From: UBA4802 sp964509195
GTDB taxonomy: Bacteria; Spirochaetota; UBA4802; UB4802
Direction of reading: 5' to 3'
Assembly: GCA_964509195.1 (NCBI GenBank)
Contig: CAZDWJ010000001.1
Location: forward strand, 62,001 to 126,000
Length of the DNA: 64,000 nucleotides
The translations under genes and the position numbers were made by a program. Below the pieces are notes generated by a model. That model had not been told where the DNA came from and ran no database searches. It saw only the letters and a program-made list of their open reading frames with translations. Below, in pieces: positions 8,367 to 17,954 of this stretch. Each line of letters begins with the position of its first letter. Position 1 is the first letter of the stretch.

Positions 8367-11086
8367 AGCGTTTCCTCCCTTACTCTATTAAAAAATTCAA
8401 TGACAGGTATACGTTCATAGCGCACTCTTTCATTATTGACAGTAACAAAAACACCAAGCACCTTTTTTCTGAACAACACCGTTGGATACACCAGCCCTTT
8501 ATCTATATAAAAATCAAAACCGGTAATAATGAGCGAATTATCCACCGCAAACTGCGCCATTCCTAATTTAGACTTTCCACGCTCTTCATTTATTCCCTTA
8601 AATAGCCTGTTTGCAAATTGCTCCCCAACCTTATATATGTTCACCGAACCTGAAATATCAAAATCCTCTGCAATGTTGAGATTTTTTCCCGCAACCTGTG
8701 CATTAAGCGATAACAGCGAATCTTTATTAATTTTTACAGATTCTGGCTTATCTAACGTGCCTATATCAATATCATTGGCATTGAGCATCATCCTGAATTC
8801 CATATTTTTTGGATTGAGATCTGCTAAATTAAAATTTAATTCTTTAAGAGTAATTGTCCCCTTTAGGACCCGGGCACGCACATCTTTAATTTCTACCATG
8901 TTACGATTAAAGCCAATATACCCGTGCAAATTGCTAAGATATTCAAATGGGATATTGCGTGAAGGGTGCTGCGCAACAATTTTACCAACTGAAAAATTTG
9001 CCTTCTGTTTGAAAAGCTGAATGTTCAATACATCAGCTGAATCAAATGGCATCTTAAAGCTCTGACCCATAGAATAGGCTATGGGTATATCCATATCAAC
9101 AGGACCAACAAAAAGCCTGGTGTTGTTACTCAGTGTTAATATATGTGCCTGTAAACTCCCTTTCGCAACTAATGATTGCATTGTACCTTTAAGTCGCAAA
9201 AATACATTCAGTACGCCGCTTAATGTATAGTCACCAAAATTAACCGGTGCCCTGGGGGCCACGTTTACTCCTGCATCAACATCAAGTGCAACATCTTCTT
9301 TTGTAATTACTGTGCCTTTTGCATACATCCTGGCATGATGCTTTTTGCTCGAAATATCAAATGAGGCTATATCAATTTTACTTTTTTGCGGTTTCTGCGT
9401 AATTGCTACTTTCACTGTTAAATCATCAATAGAATAATCCGGTATTTTACAAAGTGCTTTGAGATTTATTTTATTTGTTTCATCCGAAACACTTACATCT
9501 GTGAGTATATTCAACGTCACCGGCTTTGTAATAGGAGTTGATTCTAAGGATTGCTTTAACTGAACAGGCAAAGCATACGCTATTGAAGGGATATCAAACT
9601 TCAATGTAGACACATTAATAGTAGCATCCATAGTATTACCTACTATTACTGAACCAGCTGCTTCACATCGTAGTGTCTCGGCTGCTATCTCTGGGGCTTT
9701 GTGTACCAGGATTAACTTCTTGATGTTCAGTGATTTTGTATTCATTGTGTACACTACATCACATTGTACACTAATAGCGTTATCCCGCGACCTGTTTTCC
9801 TCAAGTGTATACACAAAATGCGGAAGGCCAACATTTATAGATGCTTCAATGCTATTGTTGAGCAACACAGCAGAATAGGGTATATCAACTTGTGGGATAG
9901 AGATCGCAAATCCATCTGTGGCAAAAGCCAGCCGATTGCCCCGTATTGAACCCTTTATTGTTAGCCCGTATTTATCACCCGCAATCATAAGAGGAAAAAT
10001 TGAAATCGTTCCATTAAAATACGGCTGTTTACCTAAAAGTACACTGGTATAGCGGTACACTTCATTGAGGCGAATATTGCTGTCAATCATACCCAACTGT
10101 ATCCGGGGCTGTGAGTTTACGTGTGCGATAGTACCTGCAAATGAAATCCATGTCGATTGTCCAAAGACAATCTGTACTTTATTGCAGCGTAATACATCTT
10201 CTGCTGGATTATACACAATATCATATTCCACATTAGCATTGAGTGGTGCCAGGTGTTTTTTGGTAAACCTAACTGGGGTATTGTGTGTGCCACATTTGAA
10301 GTTGCTTGACAGATGCTTTTCATCAGGATCGTACAAAAGAGTGAAGGTAAATAAAAGGGGGGGCCCTGCAATCACATCCTTTGATACAAATGAAAGATGC
10401 AACGTTTCTTCAGGATTAACTGTAATGTGTAATTTATCAAATAGCATTATTGCCAGCATATTCAATGGGATGTGGCGTACCCTGGGAAGGTGCACAGAAA
10501 TGCCAGTTGAAAAATTATCCAGGTTCAGATTGTAGGTGCTGCTGGTAATCTTTAATGACAAGTTTTCCAGCACAAACCCAAAAAGAATTTCTACGGGAAC
10601 TGGAAAGGATAGTTCGCCTTTTTCTTCCTTTTTTCCTTTTTCAGCTTCTTCTTTTTCTTCTTTCTCTTCTTTTTCAGAGGGCTTCACCAGTTTTTGTACA
10701 TTCCATACACCTTTCTGCTCTTCAATAAATATTTTTGGATTATACAAACCAATCTCATAAATCTTTATCTTACCTATCAATAGTGAGAAAAAACTATAGT
10801 GCACTTTCAATTGATCAAAATGGATTACAGGCTTTGAATTAACGTTATCTGTAAGTGTGAAATTTTTAATTTCAAACCCATTGAATAATGAAAAATGCGT
10901 TACCTGGCATGAAGCACGTGCATTTAAATTGAACTCTATCTGACTTGTAATAATTTTTTCTACTCTGCCGTTTGTTAATACTATGTTGGCAATAAAAAGA
11001 ATAATCACTATCAGAACAATCAAACTACAGAGTACTATGCCAATATAAGAAATAATTTTAATGATATATCGCAGTAATTCTTTCAA
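8363..11086 (-). CDS. AsmA/TamB-like intermembrane transport protein, YdbH type
   Basis: A 907-residue protein anchored by one N-terminal membrane helix (about residues 10-36, rich in I/V/L), followed by a large beta-rich periplasmic region typical of AsmA/TamB/YdbH bridge proteins, here starting SCQVTHFSLFNGFEIKNFTLTDN-like beta repeats. The length is close to E. coli YdbH (about 880). A charged low-complexity insert (EKEEKEEKEEAEKGKKEEKG) sits near residues 137-157. The C-terminus has a DUF-like segment ending FNRVREETL. First gene of the minus-strand envelope operon, followed with overlap by the YdbL-like gene. Role inferred: phospholipid movement between inner and outer membranes. The family call rests on architecture plus the YdbL neighbour. 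Confidence 0.8.
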   Translation of the reverse strand: MKELLRYIIKIISYIGIVLCSLIVLIVIILFIANIVLTNGRVEKIITSQIEFNLNARASCQVTHFSLFNGFEIKNFTLTDNVNSKPVIHFDQLKVHYSFFSLLIGKIKIYEIGLYNPKIFIEEQKGVWNVQKLVKPSEKEEKEEKEEAEKGKKEEKGELSFPVPVEILFGFVLENLSLKITSSTYNLNLDNFSTGISVHLPRVRHIPLNMLAIMLFDKLHITVNPEETLHLSFVSKDVIAGPPLLFTFTLLYDPDEKHLSSNFKCGTHNTPVRFTKKHLAPLNANVEYDIVYNPAEDVLRCNKVQIVFGQSTWISFAGTIAHVNSQPRIQLGMIDSNIRLNEVYRYTSVLLGKQPYFNGTISIFPLMIAGDKYGLTIKGSIRGNRLAFATDGFAISIPQVDIPYSAVLLNNSIEASINVGLPHFVYTLEENRSRDNAISVQCDVVYTMNTKSLNIKKLILVHKAPEIAAETLRCEAAGSVIVGNTMDATINVSTLKFDIPSIAYALPVQLKQSLESTPITKPVTLNILTDVSVSDETNKINLKALCKIPDYSIDDLTVKVAITQKPQKSKIDIASFDISSKKHHARMYAKGTVITKEDVALDVDAGVNVAPRAPVNFGDYTLSGVLNVFLRLKGTMQSLVAKGSLQAHILTLSNNTRLFVGPVDMDIPIAYSMGQSFKMPFDSADVLNIQLFKQKANFSVGKIVAQHPSRNIPFEYLSNLHGYIGFNRNMVEIKDVRARVLKGTITLKELNFNLADLNPKNMEFRMMLNANDIDIGTLDKPESVKINKDSLLSLNAQVAGKNLNIAEDFDISGSVNIYKVGEQFANRLFKGINEERGKSKLGMAQFAVDNSLIITGFDFYIDKGLVYPTVLFRKKVLGVFVTVNNERVRYERIPVIEFFNRVREETL

Positions 11087-11218
11087 GCCTTTTCTCCATA
11101 TTCCCTTTTACACACATGAATTAATATTACGCCATGAATGTATCAAAAACTTTTTTTCATTGACATCTCAATAATTAGCTTTGTACCATGACATTAATTT
11201 TATAAGTAAGGGTAACGT

Positions 11219-11593
11219 ATGAGTACATTAAATGATCTTTTTTCTTCCGAATATTTAAAAAGTGACGCTATTCTCATTGGGAAAATTAAAAAGCCGTCCC
11301 TAACCAAAGAAGAGGCTACTCAAATCTTAGAATTTGTCAAGCAAGATATACAGAACTACGCTGACCATCAGCATTTCATTCTTGATGTGTTGGCCGTACA
11401 GGAAGTTTCCAACCCTATCATTGGTGTTTTAATGAAAGCACTGCAGTTCTGGAAAAAAACACGAGGATATGCCCTTCTGGTGATGACTGATGATCTTTTA
11501 CAAAAAATAATGATTGAGCAGCCTGCAATGTTTGATTTCTTTGCGGTATTCCACACTGTTGATGAGGCAATAGCTTTTACTAAAAAGGGATAA
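11219..11593 (+). CDS. STAS-domain-like protein
   Basis: A 124-residue cytosolic protein with the alpha/beta pattern of STAS (anti-sigma-factor antagonist) proteins: a strand HFILDVLAVQEVSN, then a helix, then YALLVMTDDLLQKIM and a final AVFHTVDEAIAFTKKG, which matches how STAS proteins end. The serine in EVSNP sits where the regulatory phospho-serine normally lies. It stands alone between two minus-strand genes, 3 bases from the end of the activase gene. AAGGG lies about 9 bases upstream of the ATG. Partner kinase and phosphatase are not adjacent; the PP2C hybrid at 42449 is a candidate by inference only. Confidence 0.7.
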   Translation: MSTLNDLFSSEYLKSDAILIGKIKKPSLTKEEATQILEFVKQDIQNYADHQHFILDVLAVQEVSNPIIGVLMKALQFWKKTRGYALLVMTDDLLQKIMIEQPAMFDFFAVFHTVDEAIAFTKKG

Positions 11594-11596
11594 TCT

Positions 11597-14500
11597 TTAT
11601 AAATCTTTAATTATCTTCCTATCGATTGCAACTGCTGTGTGAGCAGGATGTTCAATAACCTCATTCATTTCAGTCTTTTCCTTAAAGCGTAAGACATTTA
11701 ACATGAATATTTCAAGTTTGTTCAATGTTGTAGGTGGCAGAGTATTGCCATCAATTTCAACTGACAAAACAGGATAACCTTGAGCACGTGCCCATGGAGT
11801 AAGAATGCCTTCAATGACACGGCCAATCAAACAGGCAAATGGTGAAATATTGACAATGCCTGAATAGCCATCCTGCATTGCCATTGCTGCTACTCCACTT
11901 GAAACAGTAATCTCAGATTGAAGCTCCAGATCCACAAAATGTTTTTGTGACATATTCATGATATGGTACATATCATGAGGTGTTTCTGGAATCAAACGGG
12001 TTTTCTTAAATGCATCTTTAACTTTTTTCTCAACATAATGTTTATACCACTGCTCAATATAAAACTTCAACAGAAATCTGAACTCAGGGATGATAATCTT
12101 TTTATACCATGGTACCAATGTAATAGCCTTCTTGTATTCATACTGGCGTACGAAATCACAGTAATATATCCATTCACTTACGCCTGAAACTTTTGCAATA
12201 ATACCTTTTCTGCTGAAGTGCTTCACCAGTTCATCAACCGCAAAATCATCCCTGCGAACATAGATTTCACCCACTATAAGTACTTTTGGGCATTGTTCGA
12301 TAGCTCTCTGTAATGGAATATTGCTGATAGTATTCGCAATCTTTTTCAATACCGGTATAACCTTAGTGACATCCTTCTCGGCAACTGAGATTAACTCCTG
12401 CCACAACTGATCATACAGTGCCAGTGCACTAACAGGATCCTTGGCACATGCTCTGAGTGAGGTTTCAATGTCCTTCATATAATCACTGATGACAACGCCC
12501 CACCAGGCATGCTTTGAGAAGTGTGGTCCTAATTCAGTATATGAATGCGATGAATCCAGTGTCACCACACAGACATTTTCAAGGCGCAAATCTTTAAATA
12601 GGTTTTCATAAAACACATAATATTGCCCCGTACGGCATGGCCCTTGTGTTGTAGGTATAAATAGAAGATATATTTCATCCTTTTTATATCGTGGTGAAGC
12701 AAAGTACTGCAATGCGCTTCCCAACACAAGATGTGAGGGCAAACACTCTTTTCCTGATACAAATTGCCGTGCTATTTGTAACGTCCTGGCATCCGGCACT
12801 TGCATCGCCTCAGCGTGTATGCCAGCAGATCGCAAAGAAGCAGCCAAAAGCTCTGCACCTAAACGACCCATACTAGCTAAAAGCAATGTTACTTTATTGT
12901 TATTGCGCACCGTAATTTTTTCATTTGTAATAATGTTGCGTACATACAGTTCATCATCCTCAATCACAAAGCGCAAACCGTTATCATAACGCTGGGACTT
13001 TTCATCCACACATTTCTGCCGGTAGCCTTCTATAATATCCAGAAATGCTTCAATGCGCGTATCAATACCTGCATCAGCCGTGTGGGAATCAAGCTCTAAG
13101 ATGAGAAAAGGCTTTGAGCCCATAATCCATTTAAGATAGTGCAGCATGAATGAATCAGGAGCACACGAAAAATTTGAAATAAACGTCACATAGATATTAT
13201 CTTCTTTTGCAAGCATAACGCTTGCTTTCATATCCTGCTGGCCATAAAACCAGTACATGTTGGAAAATATTGTTTCATCCTCAAATGGCAGTATGTCAAA
13301 TGGAATAACTGTATACCCAATGCTGGTAAATTTTTTGGGAATACCCATATTTGCATCTTTAGTAAACGCATTATATGGCCTCCCTAATAGCGCAATTACA
13401 GGCTTTTGCAACATCCGCGCAAACTCCAATGCCTGCATACCAAGGTTTCTGGCTTTTTCAAAATACTCTTTCTGCTTTTCCAGCGCTAACCTGAAAGCTT
13501 TTTTCCCTTCTTTTTTTGAAAATCCTAATGTTACTGCAACTTTTACAAATGAGTCTTCAGTAATTTTATCCGATAGTTTAAAACTAATAACCGGTGAAAG
13601 TATTTTTTCTTTAGGGATTTCATCAAATGCCTTTTTAATATAATATGGCAATCCCTGAGTGATCGGACAAAATGTAGCACGTGCATCATCCTGGTAGCTC
13701 TCCATCTCTTTGATGTGCGGCAGGAAGATATAATCAACATGTTTATCAAGAATATTTTTAACAGCACCGTGAGCTATCTCAGCAGGGAAGCAATAGGCAC
13801 TTTCAACTTTAGCCATTCCCTCTTCTGAAATTTTATCAGAGGTAACTGTCGCCACACCCAATTCATTAAAAAACCATGAATACAGTGGCCACAGTGTATA
13901 TGTAGAAAAACACAGGGGAATACCCACCGTTATTGACGCATCCCGTGGTGTTTCCTGTGGTGCACATTCACAGAATAATAACTCATTTCTCTTTTCAATA
14001 AAATCAACAACTTCATTTTCATTGATAATTCTTTTTTTGCGCTTATTAGCATACTTACTGCACCTGCCGCCAAACATATATTTATTGCCATTGACGTTAA
14101 GCATTCTGATACTACAGTAGTTATCACATGCTTTGCAGGTAAACTCTCGTTCATAGACAATTTCAGTATTCAGAATTGCATCAAGAGAATAATATTTTTT
14201 TTGCATCAGACCATCCTGTAACTTCTGCAGTGCAACTATCGCCACACCAAAACACCCTAAAAGTTCAGGATCTGGTGGTACAGTAATATGCTTTCCCAGC
14301 AACATGGCAAATGCAAGTGGTACTGCCTTATTTTTTGCCACACCACCCTGAAGTACAATAGAATTACCAATAGTTCTGTTTCCCACAACACGATTGAGAT
14401 AGTTAGCAACAATAGACGTTACAAGGCCTGCAGTTATATCTTCCTTGCTAGCTCCCTGCTGAATAGCCTTGCGTATGTCTGAATTAATAAACGCTGAACA

Positions 14501-15898
14501 GTGCTCACCAAACTTGAGTGGCTTCTGTGCCTTAAGTGCAATTTCACCAATTTCCCATGCGTGGGCTATATTCAAATCACCCTGAGCAGACTCTTCCAAA
14601 AATGATCCAGTTCCTGCAGAACAGGCTTCATTCATTGCATAATCAATAGGCACACCATTTTTTAAATACACATACTTGGCATCCTGCCCGCCAATCTCAA
14701 ATATTGTATCAATGTCGGGCTTGAAATACGTTGTTCCAACCGAATGTGCAATGATTTCATTATAGATAGCCGGTGTTTCCAGAAATACTCCCAGTATTTC
14801 ACGTGATGAACCAGTAGTGGCAGTAAGCGAAATGGTAATGGGACTATCGCCTATTTGTTCTTTCAGCTGCTTTTGTATCTCAGCTATGCACTTTTTCAAC
14901 GCTTTTACCGGATCACCATGCGTGCGCCCATAATATGCTGCCACAATTTCATGGGTTTCTATATCAACAAGGCATGCCTTGGTAGTAGTGGACCCTCCAT
15001 CAACGCCCAGAATGTATTCACCACCTGGTTTTGCAACACTACGTTTTGAAGGGATATAGGTAACTTTATCACATGCTGTTTGTAAACTGTTAAACCGGGG
15101 AAAGCTTATACAATGTGTTTCAAATATATTATCTCCAAGTGGTTCACCATACTGCTGTGCCAATAGCGCTGCACCATAGGCCTCAAAATATGAAGCTTCA
15201 TCTGGAATTATAAACGTAACATCAGGCACCTTTTCTTGTATAAATTGCAAAATATATGGATTATGTGTTATGCCTCCAGTCAAAATAACAGTACCCTGCC
15301 GTATTTTTGCTTTTTTTAAAAAATCTACAACTTTAATTGCCATAACATTGGAAAGCGAGAGGACAATATCACCTTTGGACGCCTCACCTTTATTCAATCT
15401 GTGTGTACAGTCACTTTTCATAAACACAGAACAGCGCGTTGATAGTTTTAACACCTTACTATTTTCTGGAATTTTATGTATATCGCCCAGTACCATATCC
15501 ATGCGGGCTAACTGCTGCTTAAAAAACTCACCTGTGCCAGCAGCGCATTTGTTCCCGGAAAAATTATTTTTTATCTTTTTATTTTCATCGATAGTATATA
15601 CTACAAGGTCCTCTCCACCCATGGACACCACTGCATCGGGATAACAATCCATATGTTTCAATGCTTCTTCTATGCACACGGATTCTATAACACGGGGCAG
15701 ATGAAGCAAAAACCGGCCTTCATTACCGGTAACTATCGCTTTTGGATTCCCTGGTATTTTTAATTGAGTAAGCATTGAGGTAAGTGTACCAGGCACATTA
15801 CCTTCATGTGGCATGATACTAAAACATTCCATTTTTTTATTATTTAAAATGACGACCTTAACACTGGTAGAACCAATATTAATACCCACAGTAACCAT
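11597..15898 (-). CDS. acyl-CoA dehydratase activase, giant fused form (BadF/HgdC-like ATPases + DUF2229 + D-component-like)
   Basis: A 1433-residue protein of the 2-hydroxyacyl-CoA dehydratase activator superfamily. Two ASKHA ATPase domains are evident: GINIGSTSVKVVIL at the N-terminus and GVDGGSTTTKACLV near residue 295, each with its cluster-binding motif (NKCAAGTGEFF and NEACSAGTGSFLE). A Cys-rich insert CKACDNYCSI follows near residue 580, then a DUF2229-like region (about 650-880) and a C-terminal part resembling the dehydratase D subunit (about 960-1390). Known activators use ATP to inject an electron into a [4Fe-4S] dehydratase. No separate dehydratase subunits adjoin it, so its substrate is unknown. 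This very long form is known in anaerobes. Confidence 0.9.
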   Translation of the reverse strand: MVTVGINIGSTSVKVVILNNKKMECFSIMPHEGNVPGTLTSMLTQLKIPGNPKAIVTGNEGRFLLHLPRVIESVCIEEALKHMDCYPDAVVSMGGEDLVVYTIDENKKIKNNFSGNKCAAGTGEFFKQQLARMDMVLGDIHKIPENSKVLKLSTRCSVFMKSDCTHRLNKGEASKGDIVLSLSNVMAIKVVDFLKKAKIRQGTVILTGGITHNPYILQFIQEKVPDVTFIIPDEASYFEAYGAALLAQQYGEPLGDNIFETHCISFPRFNSLQTACDKVTYIPSKRSVAKPGGEYILGVDGGSTTTKACLVDIETHEIVAAYYGRTHGDPVKALKKCIAEIQKQLKEQIGDSPITISLTATTGSSREILGVFLETPAIYNEIIAHSVGTTYFKPDIDTIFEIGGQDAKYVYLKNGVPIDYAMNEACSAGTGSFLEESAQGDLNIAHAWEIGEIALKAQKPLKFGEHCSAFINSDIRKAIQQGASKEDITAGLVTSIVANYLNRVVGNRTIGNSIVLQGGVAKNKAVPLAFAMLLGKHITVPPDPELLGCFGVAIVALQKLQDGLMQKKYYSLDAILNTEIVYEREFTCKACDNYCSIRMLNVNGNKYMFGGRCSKYANKRKKRIINENEVVDFIEKRNELLFCECAPQETPRDASITVGIPLCFSTYTLWPLYSWFFNELGVATVTSDKISEEGMAKVESAYCFPAEIAHGAVKNILDKHVDYIFLPHIKEMESYQDDARATFCPITQGLPYYIKKAFDEIPKEKILSPVISFKLSDKITEDSFVKVAVTLGFSKKEGKKAFRLALEKQKEYFEKARNLGMQALEFARMLQKPVIALLGRPYNAFTKDANMGIPKKFTSIGYTVIPFDILPFEDETIFSNMYWFYGQQDMKASVMLAKEDNIYVTFISNFSCAPDSFMLHYLKWIMGSKPFLILELDSHTADAGIDTRIEAFLDIIEGYRQKCVDEKSQRYDNGLRFVIEDDELYVRNIITNEKITVRNNNKVTLLLASMGRLGAELLAASLRSAGIHAEAMQVPDARTLQIARQFVSGKECLPSHLVLGSALQYFASPRYKKDEIYLLFIPTTQGPCRTGQYYVFYENLFKDLRLENVCVVTLDSSHSYTELGPHFSKHAWWGVVISDYMKDIETSLRACAKDPVSALALYDQLWQELISVAEKDVTKVIPVLKKIANTISNIPLQRAIEQCPKVLIVGEIYVRRDDFAVDELVKHFSRKGIIAKVSGVSEWIYYCDFVRQYEYKKAITLVPWYKKIIIPEFRFLLKFYIEQWYKHYVEKKVKDAFKKTRLIPETPHDMYHIMNMSQKHFVDLELQSEITVSSGVAAMAMQDGYSGIVNISPFACLIGRVIEGILTPWARAQGYPVLSVEIDGNTLPPTTLNKLEIFMLNVLRFKEKTEMNEVIEHPAHTAVAIDRKIIKDL

Positions 15899-15958
15899 GA
15901 TAATGCCTCCGAAGCCTAAACAGCTTTTTTTTAATTACTGTCTTTGTATGTAGTGTTT

Positions 15959-16879
15959 TTATTTTTCTTTATATTCGGGGGTATATATAGAAGTTACTAT
16001 TGAAATTGTCAATACAAATGCAATCACACTAAGCGAGATTTCAGTTGGGATATGATATCCCAGCTGGGCGGCAATCATCTTAGAGCCAACATAAATCAGG
16101 ATAACTGACAAACCATAATGCAAGAACCTAAATAATCGCATAACGGCTGCCAGTGCAAAGTAAAGTGCCCTAAGTCCCAGAATTGCCATAACATTTGATG
16201 TATACACAATAAAGGGGTCATGACTTATTGCAAGTACTGCAGGGATTGAATCAACCGCAAACACAACATCGGTTGATTCTATAACCAGCAATACTATGAA
16301 AAGTGGAGTAACAAATCGCTTGCCATTTTCTTTCACAAATAAATAGCCATTGCGATAGTCACCTGTAACTGGCAACATTTTCCGCGCTAACTTAAGAACA
16401 GGATTTTTCTCAGGGTGTATTTCTTTATCTTTTTCCTTCATCATCTTATAGCCAGTGTAAATTAAAAAAGCCCCAAATATATACAGTATCCAATCAAACT
16501 TTTCTATTAACGCTATGCCTGCAAAAATGAAAATGGCTCGCATAATCAGAGCACCCAGCACACCCCAGAAAAGCACTTTATGCTGATATATTGGATTTAC
16601 CTTAAAATATGTAAAAAGCATCAGAAATACAAAGATGTTATCCATGCTCAAAGACTTTTCAACCAGGTAGGCAGTGAAAAACAATAATGCTTTCTGATAT
16701 CCTGAGTAAAAATAGATGCCTGCATTAAATATAAGAGATAAGACTATCCAGAATATTGTCCACAGTACAGCTTCTTTTACCTTTATTTCATGTGCTTTTT
16801 TATTAAATACACCCAAATCTAAAAGCAGCATGAGCAAAACAAAAACATTAAACCCCACCCATAAAAGAGTTGTGGACAT
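15959..16879 (-). CDS. TerC/Alx-family integral membrane protein
   Basis: A 306-residue polytopic protein with about eight membrane helices. It carries the TerC signature: the acidic motif EKSLSMDNIFVF and the later ESTDVVFAVDSIPAVLAIS, whose aspartates lie in the membrane. Family members export metal ions (Mn2+ for Alx in E. coli) or are linked to tellurite resistance. A short cytoplasmic loop (KEKDKEIHPEKNP) separates the halves. AGGAG lies upstream of the ATG. A palindromic element, rather than a recognisable metal riboswitch, separates it from hypB upstream; only 72 bases are available, too few for a yybP-ykoY element. Confidence 0.9.
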   Translation of the reverse strand: MSTTLLWVGFNVFVLLMLLLDLGVFNKKAHEIKVKEAVLWTIFWIVLSLIFNAGIYFYSGYQKALLFFTAYLVEKSLSMDNIFVFLMLFTYFKVNPIYQHKVLFWGVLGALIMRAIFIFAGIALIEKFDWILYIFGAFLIYTGYKMMKEKDKEIHPEKNPVLKLARKMLPVTGDYRNGYLFVKENGKRFVTPLFIVLLVIESTDVVFAVDSIPAVLAISHDPFIVYTSNVMAILGLRALYFALAAVMRLFRFLHYGLSVILIYVGSKMIAAQLGYHIPTEISLSVIAFVLTISIVTSIYTPEYKEK

Positions 16880-16902
16880 TTATTTTTCTCCTATTAAATT
16901 GG

Positions 16903-16933
16903 ACACCTTCGCCACCGAAAGGAGCGAAGGCGT
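16903..16933. repeat. GC-rich palindromic element between hypB and terC
   Basis: A 10-base stem (16903-16912 with 16924-16933, one G-T pair on the minus strand) around an 11-base loop, far richer in G+C than its surroundings. No T-run follows on either strand, so it is not a standard terminator. It looks like one copy of a dispersed palindromic repeat, but no second copy is seen in the window. Confidence 0.5.
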
Positions 16934-16951
16934 ACTGTATTCTATCTAATA

Positions 16952-17620
16952 TTACTTGCCAACTTTATTTTTAATACGAGAGCGCAGCGCCTTTAAAAAT
17001 ACTTCCATTCCCTCACCAGTTTTTGCACTGACTTTGTATATCTCCATCTTTGGATTTGTACGCTTTACATTTTCCAACAATTCATCCATATTAAAATCCA
17101 AATATGGCAATAAATCTATCTTATTAATTAACAGCGTATGGCAAGAGTTAAACATCAGTGGATATTTTACCGGTTTGTCTTCTCCTTCCGTTACACTTAA
17201 GACTACAATTCGCTCATCATCACCTAATTCAAATTCTGCAGGACATACCAGATTGCCAATATTTTCAATAATGACCACATCAATTTGGTCCAGATTAAAT
17301 TTTTCAAGGCAGCCCATAATCCATGAACTTTCAAGATGGCATGCACCACCAAAAAGTTTTGTTTCAATCTGTACAATGGGAATATTATATTTTGCCAATT
17401 TCCGGGCATCATTTGTTGTTTCCATATCCCCTTCAATGAGTGCAATAGCATAATCTGCCTTTAAATCTGCAATAACCTTATCCGTAATTGTTGTCTTCCC
17501 CGAACCAGGTGAACTCATGATATCCAGCATGTAGACTTTTTTCTCTTTTAAAAGTTTTCTGATTTCATCAGCTTTCTGGATATTGGATTCATAGATATTT
17601 TTTAAAACCTGAATTTCCAT
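16952..17620 (-). CDS. hypB: hydrogenase nickel-insertion GTPase HypB
   Basis: A 222-residue SIMIBI-class GTPase that drives Ni delivery to [NiFe] hydrogenase. The P-loop SSPGSGKTTIT lies near residues 37-47. The family hallmark GGACHLESSW, which binds metal at the dimer interface, and the guanine-specificity motif NKIDL are present. The N-terminus lacks the His-rich or CxxC high-affinity Ni site, as in short HypB forms. It is separated from the hydrogenase operon by a terminator and about 330 bases, so it is transcribed on its own. HypA, its usual partner, is not encoded in the window. Confidence 0.95.
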   Translation of the reverse strand: MEIQVLKNIYESNIQKADEIRKLLKEKKVYMLDIMSSPGSGKTTITDKVIADLKADYAIALIEGDMETTNDARKLAKYNIPIVQIETKLFGGACHLESSWIMGCLEKFNLDQIDVVIIENIGNLVCPAEFELGDDERIVVLSVTEGEDKPVKYPLMFNSCHTLLINKIDLLPYLDFNMDELLENVKRTNPKMEIYKVSAKTGEGMEVFLKALRSRIKNKVGK

Positions 17621-17896
17621 ACTATATCTCCTCTTAAAATATTTGTACTCTTAATTGTCTGTTTTTTATCAAAAGATTCGTTATGTATTTCCATACTATT
17701 TTAACTACTATATCACTTTTTTAAAATTTATATAATTTTTGATAATTCCCTTCTGACTTTTGCGCTATAAACCTGTATATCGAATGGGATATATAGAAAC
17801 TGGATTTGATTTTGTTTTAAGTCAAACAAAGTTGTGAAAATTCTATAAACAAAACCATTACAATAAAATTGTGGTAGTATGGTCAATTATTTATAA
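17621..17896. other. AT-rich intergenic region upstream of hypB
   Basis: About 280 bases with no coding potential, between the hydrogenase terminator and hypB. It presumably holds the hypB promoter, but I find no convincing -35/-10 pair. A TTGACC on the minus strand lies near 17872 without a good -10 at proper spacing. Confidence 0.4.
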
Positions 17897-17936
17897 CAAA
17901 AAAACGGGATTGCTTTTACAGCAATCCCGTTTTTTA
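17897..17936 (-). terminator. intrinsic terminator of the hydrogenase operon
   Basis: A perfect 10-base stem (acgggattgc 17904-17913 with gcaatcccgt 17921-17930), 7-base loop, A-run on the left and T-run on the right, so it could act in both directions. It lies just after the large-subunit stop codon and ends the minus-strand hydrogenase operon. Confidence 0.9.
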
Positions 17937-17954
17937 TATCCACATTGAAAAATA

